From NCBI GenBank assembly GCA_903837305.1, contig CAILUB010000179.1, positions 1 through 34,130 on the forward strand: DNA of 34,130 bases. Reading direction: 5' to 3'. The stretch comes from an uncultured Cytophagaceae bacterium (GTDB lineage Bacteria; Bacteroidota; Bacteroidia; Cytophagales; Spirosomataceae). The notes beneath the pieces are model-generated. The model made no database searches. It saw nothing but the letters and a program-made list of their open reading frames with translations, and was not told where the DNA came from. Numbering within the stretch: position 1 is the first letter of the stretch; the number at the start of each line of letters is the position of its first letter. Shown piece by piece: positions 17,872-27,191 of this stretch. The position numbers and the translations under genes are program-made.

Positions 17872-19535
17872 GAATGGTTACTTTTAAATTGATAGCCATT
17901 AAATAGCTCCCTTATTTTCATCTTATATAACTTTCCAGTTGCAGTTAATGGCATTTGGTCAATGAACACAACATCATCTGGAATGCTCCACTTTGGCATT
18001 TTTCCATCAAAAAAACTTAAAATTTCTTTTTTTAGTAGATCATCTTTTTTCGTGACTGATAATTTTTTGACTACAATTAATAGTGGACGTTCGCCCCATT
18101 TTGGATGTGGGATTGATATGCAGGCGCAGATAGAGATGTCAGGGAATGCGCTAGCAATGCTTTCGATTTCTATGGAAGAAATCCATTCACCACCAGACTT
18201 GATAACATCTTTACTTCTATCAGTTATTTGCATATTTCCATCTTGATCAATGGTAGCAACATCGCCCGTTGGAAACCATCCTTTATCCAGAGGCGACAGA
18301 TCGGATCGGTAGTAATTACTAATCACCCAGTGACCTTTAACCAAAAGGTCGCCGTAGGATTTCCCATCTCGAGGTAATGTTTCTCCATTAGCGTCAATAA
18401 TTTTCATTTCAATCCCATAGATTGATCGACCTTGCTTTTGCAGGATTAATTTTTTCTGGGCTTCGGATTTTTTAAGGTCTGATGCTTTTAAACTAGCCGC
18501 CGTACCTAGTGGAGATAGCTCAGTCATGCCCCAAGCATGTGTAATTTTCACCCCTAACGCATTAAAGTCATTCATCATCGCAGGTGGGCACACCGACCCT
18601 CCAACAATGGCTTTATTAAAGGTCGTGAATTTCAATTTTTGAGAACGAATATATTCTAATAACCCCAGCCAAACAGTAGGCACTCCTGCTGACATCGTTA
18701 CACCTTCAGACTCGAGGAGTTCATATAAGGAGGCCCCATCCAATTTTTCGCCTGGAAATACTATTTTGGCCCCTGTGATTGGGCAGCTATAAGGAATCCC
18801 CCATGCATTTACATGAAACATTGGTACAACCGGCATGACTGTATCTACTGAAGCGATGTTTAAAGAGTCTGGAAGAGCAGAGGCATAAGTATGCAAGAGC
18901 GTGGAACGATGACTATAAAGAACGCCCTTTGGTTTTCCAGTGGTGCCTGATGTGTAACATAGCGCAGACGCGGTATTTTCATCAAAATTTGGCCATTCAA
19001 AGTTACCATTTTCTTCATCAAGAAGATTTTCATAGCACAGTATTTTAGGTGAATTGCTTTCAGGTAATTTATCGGCATCAATCATGCATATCCAGTGTTT
19101 AACGCTTGGGCACTCATTATAAATTTTACGAACTATTGACAAGAATGTGATGTCAAAAAAGATAGCCCGATCTTGGGCATGGTTAATAATGTATGAAATT
19201 TGTTCTTCAAATAATCTAGGGTTGATGGTGTGGCAAACCAAACCACTGCCAGAAATTCCGTAATACAACTCTAAATGGCGATATCCATTCCAGGCAATGG
19301 TTCCGACACGTTCACCTGGTTTAAGACCTAGTTTTGAAATTGCTTGAGCAACTTTTCTTGCCCTTAACTCACAGTCAGCATACGTATAGCGATGGATATC
19401 TCCCTCGGTGCGCCTTGAAACAATCTCAGTATTGCCGTGCTGATTTTTAGCATGCACTAAGATACTTGAAATCATTAATGGCTGATACATCATCTGACCC
19501 ATTAACGGATTTTGTGAATCAATATTTGATGTCAT
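17868..19535 (-). CDS. AlkK-like fatty-acid/medium-chain acyl-CoA ligase
   Basis: The 555-aa AMP-forming ligase has an N-terminus (LMGQMMYQPLMISSIL) that strongly resembles the AlkK group. Core motifs are YTSGTTGKPKG (P-loop), PMFHVNAWG, HAWGMTELSPLG, FPTGDVATIDQDGNMQITDR, SGGEWISSIEIES and a C-terminal LTATGKLYKMKIR that contains the adenylation-site lysine. It should activate fatty or branched carboxylic acids to CoA thioesters. AAGGA lies nine bases before ATG 19535. It is the middle gene of a - strand operon: acyl-CoA dehydrogenase, 38-bp gap, this gene, then DUF2889 with a 4-bp overlap. Confidence 0.85.
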   Translation of the reverse strand: MTSNIDSQNPLMGQMMYQPLMISSILVHAKNQHGNTEIVSRRTEGDIHRYTYADCELRARKVAQAISKLGLKPGERVGTIAWNGYRHLELYYGISGSGLVCHTINPRLFEEQISYIINHAQDRAIFFDITFLSIVRKIYNECPSVKHWICMIDADKLPESNSPKILCYENLLDEENGNFEWPNFDENTASALCYTSGTTGKPKGVLYSHRSTLLHTYASALPDSLNIASVDTVMPVVPMFHVNAWGIPYSCPITGAKIVFPGEKLDGASLYELLESEGVTMSAGVPTVWLGLLEYIRSQKLKFTTFNKAIVGGSVCPPAMMNDFNALGVKITHAWGMTELSPLGTAASLKASDLKKSEAQKKLILQKQGRSIYGIEMKIIDANGETLPRDGKSYGDLLVKGHWVISNYYRSDLSPLDKGWFPTGDVATIDQDGNMQITDRSKDVIKSGGEWISSIEIESIASAFPDISICACISIPHPKWGERPLLIVVKKLSVTKKDDLLKKEILSFFDGKMPKWSIPDDVVFIDQMPLTATGKLYKMKIRELFNGYQFKSNHS

Positions 19536-19573
19536 GATTTTTAATCCTTGCTGTAGGCGAGGTTTTCACCTTG

Positions 19574-21355
19574 CTAAAACTGTTTAATTTCCAATCCTAT
19601 ACAGGAGCTACCACCTTCAATTATGGTTTGAGCTAAACCTGCTACTTGAGTTAATAAGTGCTCTGCATAAAACTGGCTAGTTACTATTTTTGCAGAGTAG
19701 AAATCCGGATCTTCTTTCATTTTATTTTCTGCCACAAGAAAGGCTAATGCCATTTGCCATCCACAGGTTAATAATCCAGCTAGACGTAAATAGGTAACAC
19801 TTCCCGCATAGACTTCTTTTGTATCTTTTTTATAGTTATCTACGATATATTCAACGACATTTTCAAAAGCGAGTCGCGCACATATTAAGTTTTGATGGAT
19901 TGAGCTAGCGGCAGCGTTATCACTTTTTGCTAATTCATTTTCTGTTTCCTCTATTTTTCTCGCTAATTCTTTTGCAACTTTTCCATTATCACGCACCGTT
20001 TTTCGACCAATCAAGTCGTTAGCCTGAATCGCAGTAGTGCCTTCATAAATCGTTAAGATGCGAACATCACGGTAATATTGCGCCGCGCCAGTTTCCTCAA
20101 TAAAGCCCATACCACCATGCACCTGTAAGCCTAAGCTTGCTACCTCAATCGACATCTCAGTTGAGAAGCCTTTAATGATGGGCACTAAAAATTCGTAAAG
20201 AGCTCTGTAATTTTCTTTAGATTCAGAATCGGGGTGATGGTGAGATAAATCTGATGATAAGGCGGCAACATAAGCAATTGCTCTTGCACCTTCTATATAA
20301 GCTCGCATAGTCATCAACATCCGCTTTACGTCGGGCTGATGAATAATCGCTACTGGTCCATCTGAACCGTCGAGATCACGGCTTTGCACTCTTTCTTTTG
20401 CATAGCGTACCGCCTTTTGATAAGACCTATCTGCCACAGCAATGCCCTGTATACCAACAGCAAAACGTGCGGCATTCATCATGACAAACATATATTCAAG
20501 ACCACGGTTTTCTTTTCCAACCAAATAAGCAGTTGCGCCACCATGATCGCCAAACTGTAATACGGCTGTTGGACTAGCTTTAATACCAAGCTTATGTTCT
20601 AAAGAGACGCAATCAATATCATTGCGTTCCCCCAAAAATCCATCCTCGTTCACAATAAACTTAGGGGCTACAAAAAGGGATATTCCCTTGATGCCTTCTG
20701 GGGCATCAGGTAGACGAGCAAGCACCAAATGAATGATATTCTGCGCCATATCATGATCACCATAAGTGATGTAGATCTTCGTGCCAAAAATTTTGTATGA
20801 ACCGTCTCCTTGTGGAATCGCTCGAGTACGCACCATGGAAAGATCGGAACCTGCTTGAGGTTCGGTCAAATTCATCGTGCCAGTCCACTCACCTGAAATC
20901 ATCTTTGGAACATAAAGCGCTTGTAATTCTGGGCTTGCAGCAGTTAGTAAAGCCTCAATGGCGCCATCCGTTAAAAGTGGGCATAAGGCAAAAGAGAGGT
21001 TGGCTGCGTTCACCATTTCCAAACAGGCCGTAGAAATGAGTTTTGGTAAGCCTTGACCGCCAAATTCAACTGGGTGAATCACACCTTGCCATCCTGCGTC
21101 GGTATAACTTTTGAATGCTTCTTTAAATCCCGGTGAGGTAATAACTTCGCCATCCTTGAGTGCGCTGGGTTTCTGGTCGCCCGTCCAGTTCAAAGGGGCC
21201 AGTTCGTTTTCACAAAATTTAGCCGATTCTGTTAAAACCGCAGTAGCAGTTTCGTAGCCATAATCCTCTAGGCCTGAAATTTTAGTTAATTGATTGATAT
21301 TAGCTAACTCATTCATCACAAATAACATGTCTTTGACTGGGGCTATATATGGCAT
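19574..21355 (-). CDS. Acyl-CoA dehydrogenase, DmdC-like long form
   Basis: The FAD-dependent acyl-CoA dehydrogenase of 593 aa starts at ATG 21355, with AGGAG five bases upstream. GTG 21358 is closer to the RBS than expected and is rejected. FAD/substrate motifs include TGTMNLTEPQAGSDL and VHGGMGFIEETGAAQYYRD. The catalytic base is Glu438 in IYEGTTAIQ, the normal medium-chain-type position. The extended C-terminal region (about 460-593) is typical of the 3-methylmercaptopropionyl-CoA dehydrogenase/long FadE-like group. It catalyses the first step of beta-oxidation on an unknown acyl chain. It is divergent from the TetR gene, whose operator probably overlaps its promoter. Confidence 0.85.
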   Translation of the reverse strand: MPYIAPVKDMLFVMNELANINQLTKISGLEDYGYETATAVLTESAKFCENELAPLNWTGDQKPSALKDGEVITSPGFKEAFKSYTDAGWQGVIHPVEFGGQGLPKLISTACLEMVNAANLSFALCPLLTDGAIEALLTAASPELQALYVPKMISGEWTGTMNLTEPQAGSDLSMVRTRAIPQGDGSYKIFGTKIYITYGDHDMAQNIIHLVLARLPDAPEGIKGISLFVAPKFIVNEDGFLGERNDIDCVSLEHKLGIKASPTAVLQFGDHGGATAYLVGKENRGLEYMFVMMNAARFAVGIQGIAVADRSYQKAVRYAKERVQSRDLDGSDGPVAIIHQPDVKRMLMTMRAYIEGARAIAYVAALSSDLSHHHPDSESKENYRALYEFLVPIIKGFSTEMSIEVASLGLQVHGGMGFIEETGAAQYYRDVRILTIYEGTTAIQANDLIGRKTVRDNGKVAKELARKIEETENELAKSDNAAASSIHQNLICARLAFENVVEYIVDNYKKDTKEVYAGSVTYLRLAGLLTCGWQMALAFLVAENKMKEDPDFYSAKIVTSQFYAEHLLTQVAGLAQTIIEGGSSCIGLEIKQF

Positions 21356-21415
21356 CACTACTCCTAGTAATTTATTTCTTTGATTCTAAACAATGAATCG
21401 GGTATACCCTTAATT

Positions 21416-21435
21416 AAAAGTACGACCGTATTTTT
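21416..21435. promoter_or_regulatory. Near-palindromic candidate TetR operator
   Basis: In the gap between the divergent acyl-CoA dehydrogenase and TetR genes lies AAAAgTACGacCGTAtTTTT, a 20-bp dyad with perfect AAAA/TTTT and TACG/CGTA arms. Just beside it GGGTATACCC (21400-21409) is a perfect 10-bp palindrome. AGTATA at 21445-21450 is a possible -10 for the - strand gene, which would place both dyads downstream of its start point, a repressing position. The adjacent TetR protein is the natural ligand. Confidence 0.45.
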
Positions 21436-21549
21436 TATTCATGTAGTATACATAGAGTTTAAATTTAAAAGCACGATCAATTTATAAATTTTTACTAATG
21501 ATTGCCATTCACAATAAGCATGCAGAAATAGTTAAGAGGGCATATCTAT

Positions 21550-22206
21550 ATGAAGATAAGTAAGTTAAAACTGATTTCTAAAGATTACGAGATGGAAGAT
21601 TTTAAGATAGATCAACTACAGACTAAGGGCGAACATACTAAGGCGCTTATTCTCGATTCAGCTTTATATTTAGCGGGGCGTGATGGATTTGAAGGTCTCA
21701 CTATTGGCTTGATTGCAGATCGAATGCAGATGAGTAAAAGTGGTGTGTATGCCCATTTTGACTCCAAAGAAAATTTACAGCTGGAAGTTATCAACGAATA
21801 TCACAGAAGGTTTAAAGAGTCTATATTTGATCCAGCTATGACAATGCCTAGGGGCATGCCACGATTAAAAATGCTTCTTGATCTGTGGATTAAAATCACC
21901 ATTTCTGAAATCAATACGGGTTGTATTTACATTTCAGGCGCAATGGAATTGGATGATAGGCCTGGCCCGGTTAGGGACGAATTAGCAAAAATAGTACAAG
22001 ACTGGAGAAATGCCATTATCAAAGCAATAAAAATGGCTGTCACAGAGGGTCACCTTAAAAAGGATGTCAATCCCCGCGAACTACTTTTTGCATTTTACGG
22101 GGCAATCTTATGTCTTCAACATGATGCTCGATTTTTAAGAGATAAAGAGAGTATTCAAACAGCTAAAAAATATATTAAAAAGATCATTGCAGCTCATTGT
22201 CCATAA
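21550..22206 (+). CDS. TetR-family transcriptional repressor
   Basis: The 218-aa protein has an N-terminal TetR helix-turn-helix at about 30-80 (ILDSALYLAGRDGFEGLT, IADRMQMSKSGVYAHFDSKENL). The C-terminal ligand domain contains GCIYISGAMELDDRPGPVRD, a pattern common in TetR regulators of fatty-acid catabolism. GAGGG lies nine bases before ATG 21550; ATG 21592 would trim a 14-residue lysine-rich leader and is possible. It is the first gene of the operon containing the hydroxyacyl-CoA dehydrogenase fusion and thiolase. It probably represses itself and the divergent acyl-CoA dehydrogenase operon until an acyl-CoA releases it. Confidence 0.85.
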   Translation: MKISKLKLISKDYEMEDFKIDQLQTKGEHTKALILDSALYLAGRDGFEGLTIGLIADRMQMSKSGVYAHFDSKENLQLEVINEYHRRFKESIFDPAMTMPRGMPRLKMLLDLWIKITISEINTGCIYISGAMELDDRPGPVRDELAKIVQDWRNAIIKAIKMAVTEGHLKKDVNPRELLFAFYGAILCLQHDARFLRDKESIQTAKKYIKKIIAAHCP

Positions 22207-22248
22207 GAAATGAAGCGTTAAATATAGAAGTAATAAAAGGAATGCTAA

Positions 22249-24681
22249 ATGAATTTGATTGTCAAAAAAGTTGCCGTTTTAGGATCGGGTGTGATGGGCT
22301 CCCAAATTGCTGCGCACTGCATAAATTCTAATATTCCTGTTATTTTATTTGATTTAGCTTCTCAAACAATAGATGAAAAGCAAATTAATAAAAGTGCTAT
22401 TGCCAAGAAAGGCATCGAAAGTTTAAATAAGTTAAAGCCGTCTCCTCTAATGTTTTCTGATAATTCGAGATTGATCCAATCGGCAAATTACGATGAACAT
22501 CTTGGATTATTAAGTGAGTGTGATTTGGTGATTGAAGCCATTGCTGAAAAGTTAGAGTGGAAGTACGATTTATATAAACTAATAGCTCCATACATAAGTC
22601 AAAATGCTATTTTTGCAAGCAACACCTCAGGCATTTCAATTGAAAAACTCTGCGAGGGCATTCCAGAGGGATTGAAAGAGCGGTTCTGTGGTATTCATTT
22701 CTTTAACCCACCTCGATATATGCATTTATTGGAGTTAATTCCCTCCAAAAAAACTGCTGAAGTAATCCTAGATTCATTAGAAACATTTGCTACCTCTGTT
22801 TGGGGAAAAGGTGTTGTTAGAGCAAGGGATACCCCTAACTTTATTGCGAATCGAGTTGGTGTGTTTTCAATACTAAGTACGATAGCAACTGCCGAAAAGC
22901 TAAATTTGAGTTTCGATTTGGTTGACGCTTTAACCGGTGATAAACTCGGACGACCAAAGTCTGCCACATTCAGAACTTGCGATGTCGTTGGTATTGATAC
23001 ATTGTCCAATGTAATTAAAACGATGCAGAGCACTCTTCGAGACGATCCATTTTTCAAGTCTTATCAACTACCTGTTGTACTTGAAAAATTAGTGGAAATT
23101 GGACATCTAGGACAAAAGACTGGATCCGGTTTCTATAAGCGTGTTGGCAAAGAAAATCTAGTTTTTAATCTGCAAACCAGTGCATATGATTCTGCTGCGA
23201 ATCAGATTAGTACTGAGGTATTAGAAATCCTTAAGAAACCAAGCAATCAGCAAATTGCCCTGTTTAGATCTTGTAAAGACCCGCAAGGTTACTTTATATG
23301 GGAAATATATCGAAATCTATTTCACTTTATTGCTGTCCATTTAGAGTCTATTGCAAACTCTGCTGCTGAAGTGGATTTTGCTATGCGCTGGGGTTACGGT
23401 TGGAATCTTGGGCCATTTGAAACTTGGCAAAGTGCAGGTTGGGAGAAAATTGCACTCTGGGTCCAGGAGGATATTGATAATGGCAAAACCCTCTCAAGAG
23501 AAAAACTTCCAGATTGGGTATTTAGTAAAAAGGTAATTACAGCAGGGGGTGTTCATAGTAATAAAGGCTCTTGGTCACCACTTTCGGGTGATTTTATTTT
23601 ACGTAGCTCTTTACCTGTTTATAAAAAACAAATTTTCAAAGCGCAATTGCTAGGTGATGGTACGGTTGATTCCAACAGTTCAGGCACTACGATATTAGAA
23701 GCGCCTTGTGGAAGACTCTGGCTTGATAAGCGCTTTGAAAAAGTACTTATCTTGTCATTTAAGTCAAAGGCAAACACGATTAGCGTGGAAGTAATGGATC
23801 TAATTGCTAAGGCTGTACAGCTCGCAGAAAAAAATTATGATGCGCTCGTTATTTGGCAGCCGACTTCCCTTCAAATTGGTGGAACGGTATTGTTCAGTGC
23901 TGGTGCAGATCTATCAGAAGCTGTAGGGCTTTATAAAGATCAGGGACTTGAAGGTATTGAGCGGTATGTTAAGGAATTTCAAGAAACAGTATCCTCAGTA
24001 AAATACTCAAATGTGCCAGTCATATCAGCGGTCGCTGGGCTTGCTCTAGGAGGGGGCTGTGAGTTAATTATGCATTCCGCCAGAAGAGTAGTTGCAGCTG
24101 AAAGCTATCTCGGTTTAGTTGAGTCCGGTGTTGGTTTATTACCTGCTGGGGGAGGTTTAAAAGAATTGGCAATCGGCTGCTCAAAGGGGGTCATGGAGGC
24201 AAGAAATTCTATTTTTCTAGACTACGTTAAGCCAAGATTTCTAAATGTATCGCAAGCTAAGGTTTCAAGTTCGGCTCAAGAGGCAATAAAGATGGGCTAT
24301 CTTCAGGAGTCTGACGTTATTGTCCCCAATATTCATGAGCTCTTATATCAATCATTATTGCAGGCGCAGACTATGTCACAGTCAGGATATAGAGCTCCAA
24401 TGAAGTATGACTTTAAAGTTGGAGGCAGATCTCTTAAGGCAACTTTGAAAGGGATCTTGATCAATATGAGAGATGGCGGGTTTATTTCTGAGCATGATTT
24501 CTTTATTGGGGATCAGATTGCTCATGTTATTTCTGGAGGTGATGTAGATGATGGCGCGCTTGTTTCAGAGGAGTGGCTATTTAAACTGGAAAGACAGGCA
24601 TTCATAAAGTTATTTACTGCGCCCAAAACACAGGAACGCATAGCGCATATGTTAACAACGCACAAACCATTGCGTAATTAG
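22249..24681 (+). CDS. 3-hydroxyacyl-CoA dehydrogenase / enoyl-CoA hydratase fusion, FadN-like
   Basis: The 810-aa bifunctional beta-oxidation enzyme has the dehydrogenase first, the reverse of FadB order. The NAD loop GSGVMG is at 12-17, HFFNPP with catalytic His150 follows, then a dehydrogenase C-terminal domain to about 400. A crotonase domain from about residue 480 contains FSAGADLSEA, GLALGGGCEL and LVESGVGLLPAGGG, retaining both glutamates needed for hydration. It converts enoyl-CoA to 3-ketoacyl-CoA. It is followed after 14 bp by the thiolase that would finish the cycle. AAAGGA precedes the ATG. Confidence 0.85.
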   Translation: MNLIVKKVAVLGSGVMGSQIAAHCINSNIPVILFDLASQTIDEKQINKSAIAKKGIESLNKLKPSPLMFSDNSRLIQSANYDEHLGLLSECDLVIEAIAEKLEWKYDLYKLIAPYISQNAIFASNTSGISIEKLCEGIPEGLKERFCGIHFFNPPRYMHLLELIPSKKTAEVILDSLETFATSVWGKGVVRARDTPNFIANRVGVFSILSTIATAEKLNLSFDLVDALTGDKLGRPKSATFRTCDVVGIDTLSNVIKTMQSTLRDDPFFKSYQLPVVLEKLVEIGHLGQKTGSGFYKRVGKENLVFNLQTSAYDSAANQISTEVLEILKKPSNQQIALFRSCKDPQGYFIWEIYRNLFHFIAVHLESIANSAAEVDFAMRWGYGWNLGPFETWQSAGWEKIALWVQEDIDNGKTLSREKLPDWVFSKKVITAGGVHSNKGSWSPLSGDFILRSSLPVYKKQIFKAQLLGDGTVDSNSSGTTILEAPCGRLWLDKRFEKVLILSFKSKANTISVEVMDLIAKAVQLAEKNYDALVIWQPTSLQIGGTVLFSAGADLSEAVGLYKDQGLEGIERYVKEFQETVSSVKYSNVPVISAVAGLALGGGCELIMHSARRVVAAESYLGLVESGVGLLPAGGGLKELAIGCSKGVMEARNSIFLDYVKPRFLNVSQAKVSSSAQEAIKMGYLQESDVIVPNIHELLYQSLLQAQTMSQSGYRAPMKYDFKVGGRSLKATLKGILINMRDGGFISEHDFFIGDQIAHVISGGDVDDGALVSEEWLFKLERQAFIKLFTAPKTQERIAHMLTTHKPLRN

Positions 24682-24695
24682 TCTCATAAGGAAAT

Positions 24696-25892
24696 ATGAA
24701 AAAAATACAAGATGCATATGTGGTTTCTGCGACCCGCTCTCCAGTGGGGAAGGCGTTTAAAGGTAATCTTAGAAATGTGAGGCCTGATGATTTATTGGCA
24801 GTGATGCTAATTAGCGCTTTAAAACAAGTCCCACTACTAAACCCATCATTAATACAGGATATTATTGTCGGCTGTGCTATGCCAGAGGGCGCGCAGGGTC
24901 TAAATGTTTCACGCATCAGTCTTTTATTGGCTGGTATACCTAACTCTGTTGGTGGAATTACCGTAAATCGATTTTGTGCTTCTGGCTTAAGTGCGATTGC
25001 AATAGCTGCGGACCGTATTCGACTGGGAGAGGCAGATGTCATGATTGGTGGTGGCGTTGAATCTATGAGTTTTATTCCAATGATGGGAAATGTTCAATCT
25101 CTTTCGCCGGGAATATTTGCAAGAGATGAGAATCTGGGTATTGCCTATGGAATGGGACTTACAGCCGAGACGGTCGCTAGACAATGGAAAGTATCACGCG
25201 ATCAGCAAGATGAATTTGCATTAAATTCACACCGAAAGGCGATTGCTGCACAAATTGCAGGCGAGTTTGACCAAGAAATAACACCCATTGAGTATGAAAT
25301 GCGTACTCCGAATCTAGAGACCGGTGAGGTAGAAATTAAGAGTGGGGTTCTTTTAAAGGATGAGGGTGCTCGCCCTGATATTTCATTGGAGGCACTTACA
25401 AAATTAAGGCCGGTTTTTGCAAGCGGAGGGAGCGTTACTGCCGGTAATAGCTCACAAATGTCCGATGGATCTGGCGTAGTTATTCTTGCCAGCGAGAAAG
25501 CAATTAAGGCATTTGACCTAACTCCTTTAGCGCGTTTTGTAAGTTTTGCAGTTAGAGGTGTTCTTCCTGAAGTTATGGGAATTGGTCCAGTAGAGGCTAT
25601 TCCCGCCGCTCTAGACCTTGCTAATCTCCATCAAGAACAGATTGATTGGATTGAATTAAACGAAGCTTTTGCTGCTCAAGCCCTAGCTGTTATGGATAAT
25701 TTGAAGCTAGATCCAGCTAAAGTTAACCCATTGGGCAGTGCGATTGCTTTAGGGCATCCTTTGGGGGCTACAGGAGCAATTCGAACGGCTACTCTGTTAC
25801 ATGGTCTTCGTCGAAAGAAATTTAAATACGGAATGGTCAGTATGTGCATTGGAACCGGTATGGGTGCAGCAGCAATTTTTGAAAGAGTTTAA
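24696..25892 (+). CDS. Acetyl-CoA C-acyltransferase (3-ketoacyl-CoA thiolase), FadA-like
   Basis: The 398-aa degradative thiolase has a complete catalytic set: Cys94 in NRFCASG, His354 in GHPLGATG and Cys384 in MCIGTGMG. NEAFAAQ is also present. Length and spacing are standard. It releases acetyl-CoA from the 3-ketoacyl-CoA made by the upstream fusion protein. The operon holds TetR, fusion protein, thiolase and crotonase with gaps of 42, 14 and 4 bp. It is one of two thiolases in the window. The other (9571-10755) is of the SCPx type, so the two probably cleave different chain types. Confidence 0.9.
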   Translation: MKKIQDAYVVSATRSPVGKAFKGNLRNVRPDDLLAVMLISALKQVPLLNPSLIQDIIVGCAMPEGAQGLNVSRISLLLAGIPNSVGGITVNRFCASGLSAIAIAADRIRLGEADVMIGGGVESMSFIPMMGNVQSLSPGIFARDENLGIAYGMGLTAETVARQWKVSRDQQDEFALNSHRKAIAAQIAGEFDQEITPIEYEMRTPNLETGEVEIKSGVLLKDEGARPDISLEALTKLRPVFASGGSVTAGNSSQMSDGSGVVILASEKAIKAFDLTPLARFVSFAVRGVLPEVMGIGPVEAIPAALDLANLHQEQIDWIELNEAFAAQALAVMDNLKLDPAKVNPLGSAIALGHPLGATGAIRTATLLHGLRRKKFKYGMVSMCIGTGMGAAAIFERV

Positions 25893-25896
25893 TAAA

Positions 25897-26661
25897 ATGA
25901 TTAAATGCGAAGAAAAAGATGGGATTTTAAAAATTGAGTTTTCTCGGCCAGAAAAGAGAAATGCATTTACGGTAAAGATGTACCGCGATCTTAAAGATAC
26001 TCTTATAGCTGGCGATCTTAATTCTGAAGTTAAGGTAATTTTATTGCACGGAGCTGGTGATACCTTTTCTGCGGGAAATGATTTACAAGACTTTTTAAGC
26101 TCTCCCATTTTGAGTGAAGATGCTCCCGCTTTGCAGCTGTTAAGAACGATTGCTTCGCTTAAAAAACCATTAATTGCAGCGGTAAATGGTTCTGCGGTAG
26201 GTATTGGCGCCACTATGTTGTTTCATTGTGATTTAGTGTATGCACAAAAAGAGGCGAAATTTATATTTCCATTTGTATCCCTAGGCCTAGTGCCTGAAGC
26301 AGCTGTGAGTTTGTTGATGCCACGCTTGATTGGCCATCAAAGGTCATCAGAAATTTTATTTTTTGGTGAAGCTTTATCAGCAGAGCAAGCCTATCAATCT
26401 GGTTTTGTAAATAAAGTAATCTCAGATCAATCCTCGCTTGATTATGCTCTGCAACAGGCTTTACGATTGACGGCACTCTCACAGGATGCGCTTGTTAAAA
26501 CAAAAAGCCTTCTAAAGGGCAATCAGATTCAAGCGGATGTTATCAGTCAAATTAATTCCGAGGGCAGGGTATTGATAGAGAGATTAAAAAGCACATCCTT
26601 CAAAGAGGCACTTTCAGCATTTATTGAAAAACGAAAGCCTGATTATCAGGGACTGGATTAA
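25897..26661 (+). CDS. Crotonase-family protein, probably an enoyl-CoA isomerase
   Basis: The 254-aa crotonase starts at ATG 25897, four bases after the thiolase stop. It has FSAGNDLQDF (oxyanion loop) and NGSAVGIGATMLFHCDLVYA. At the site of the first hydratase glutamate (GGGCE in hydratases) it has Thr106 (GIGAT), whereas Glu134 in GLVPEA is retained. One-glutamate crotonases are usually delta3,delta2-enoyl-CoA isomerases rather than hydratases, which would help degrade unsaturated chains. The PFVSLGLVPEAAVSLL stretch matches this branch. Exact substrate unknown. Confidence 0.8.
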   Translation: MIKCEEKDGILKIEFSRPEKRNAFTVKMYRDLKDTLIAGDLNSEVKVILLHGAGDTFSAGNDLQDFLSSPILSEDAPALQLLRTIASLKKPLIAAVNGSAVGIGATMLFHCDLVYAQKEAKFIFPFVSLGLVPEAAVSLLMPRLIGHQRSSEILFFGEALSAEQAYQSGFVNKVISDQSSLDYALQQALRLTALSQDALVKTKSLLKGNQIQADVISQINSEGRVLIERLKSTSFKEALSAFIEKRKPDYQGLD

Positions 26662-26723
26662 TCAGAAGGTATGATAAAAGTTTTTATGAGGCAACTTGGC
26701 CTCGATTTTATTAAAAGAGATTT

Positions 26724-27143
26724 ATGAGCCTTAGTAAAAAGCCGTCTAAAAATAACTATCAATTTACTATTGCTCAGTTAGCGGACGAGTTTGACGTTAC
26801 TCATCGAACAATTCGGTTTTATGAAGATCAAAATTTGCTGTCCCCTGAGCGAATTGGAAAGAACTCCCAGATAAGAATGTATTCAAGCGCAGATCGAACT
26901 CGTCTTAGGTTGATTTTACGGGGCAAGCGATTAGGATTTTCTTTGGCGGAAATTAAGGAAATTTTAGATATTAATTTATACAATAAGCCAGATGGGAGCA
27001 TCCTTCAGCTAAAAAGATTCATTAAAACACTCGCAAAACATCGTAGCGCACTCGAGCAACAAATGGAGGACTTGAAAGATCAAGTTGGTGAGATTGCTGC
27101 TTATGAATTGCAATGCAAAAAGATCCTCTCTGGGAAAAGCTGA
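26724..27143 (+). CDS. liuR: MerR-family regulator LiuR of leucine/isovalerate catabolism
   Basis: The 139-aa MerR-type regulator has an N-terminal winged HTH (FTIAQLADEFDVTHRTIRFY, then YEDQNLLSPERIG) and a short coiled-coil dimerisation helix (about 85-130). It lacks the cysteines of metal-sensing MerR proteins; the single Cys is near the C-terminus. It sits immediately upstream of liuABCDE, and the gap holds a classical LiuR-type palindrome. LiuR proteins of proteobacteria control the branched-chain acyl-CoA module. A weak GAGGC/GCCTC hairpin (26688-26703) precedes the gene. Confidence 0.85.
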   Translation: MSLSKKPSKNNYQFTIAQLADEFDVTHRTIRFYEDQNLLSPERIGKNSQIRMYSSADRTRLRLILRGKRLGFSLAEIKEILDINLYNKPDGSILQLKRFIKTLAKHRSALEQQMEDLKDQVGEIAAYELQCKKILSGKS

Positions 27144-27191
27144 CCCATTCAAACCCTCTTTACACCATAAGATAGTTAGATTCTATCTTTT

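Noticed and set aside
22695..23057. 120-codon - strand ORF
   Set aside because: Antisense to the dehydrogenase domain of the FadN-like protein; no RBS or motif.
24614..25042. 142-codon - strand ORF opposite the thiolase start
   Set aside because: It is antisense to well-conserved fusion-protein and thiolase codons, with no family resemblance.
25797..26213. 138-codon - strand ORF over the thiolase/crotonase junction
   Set aside because: Shadow of two clearly coding + strand genes.
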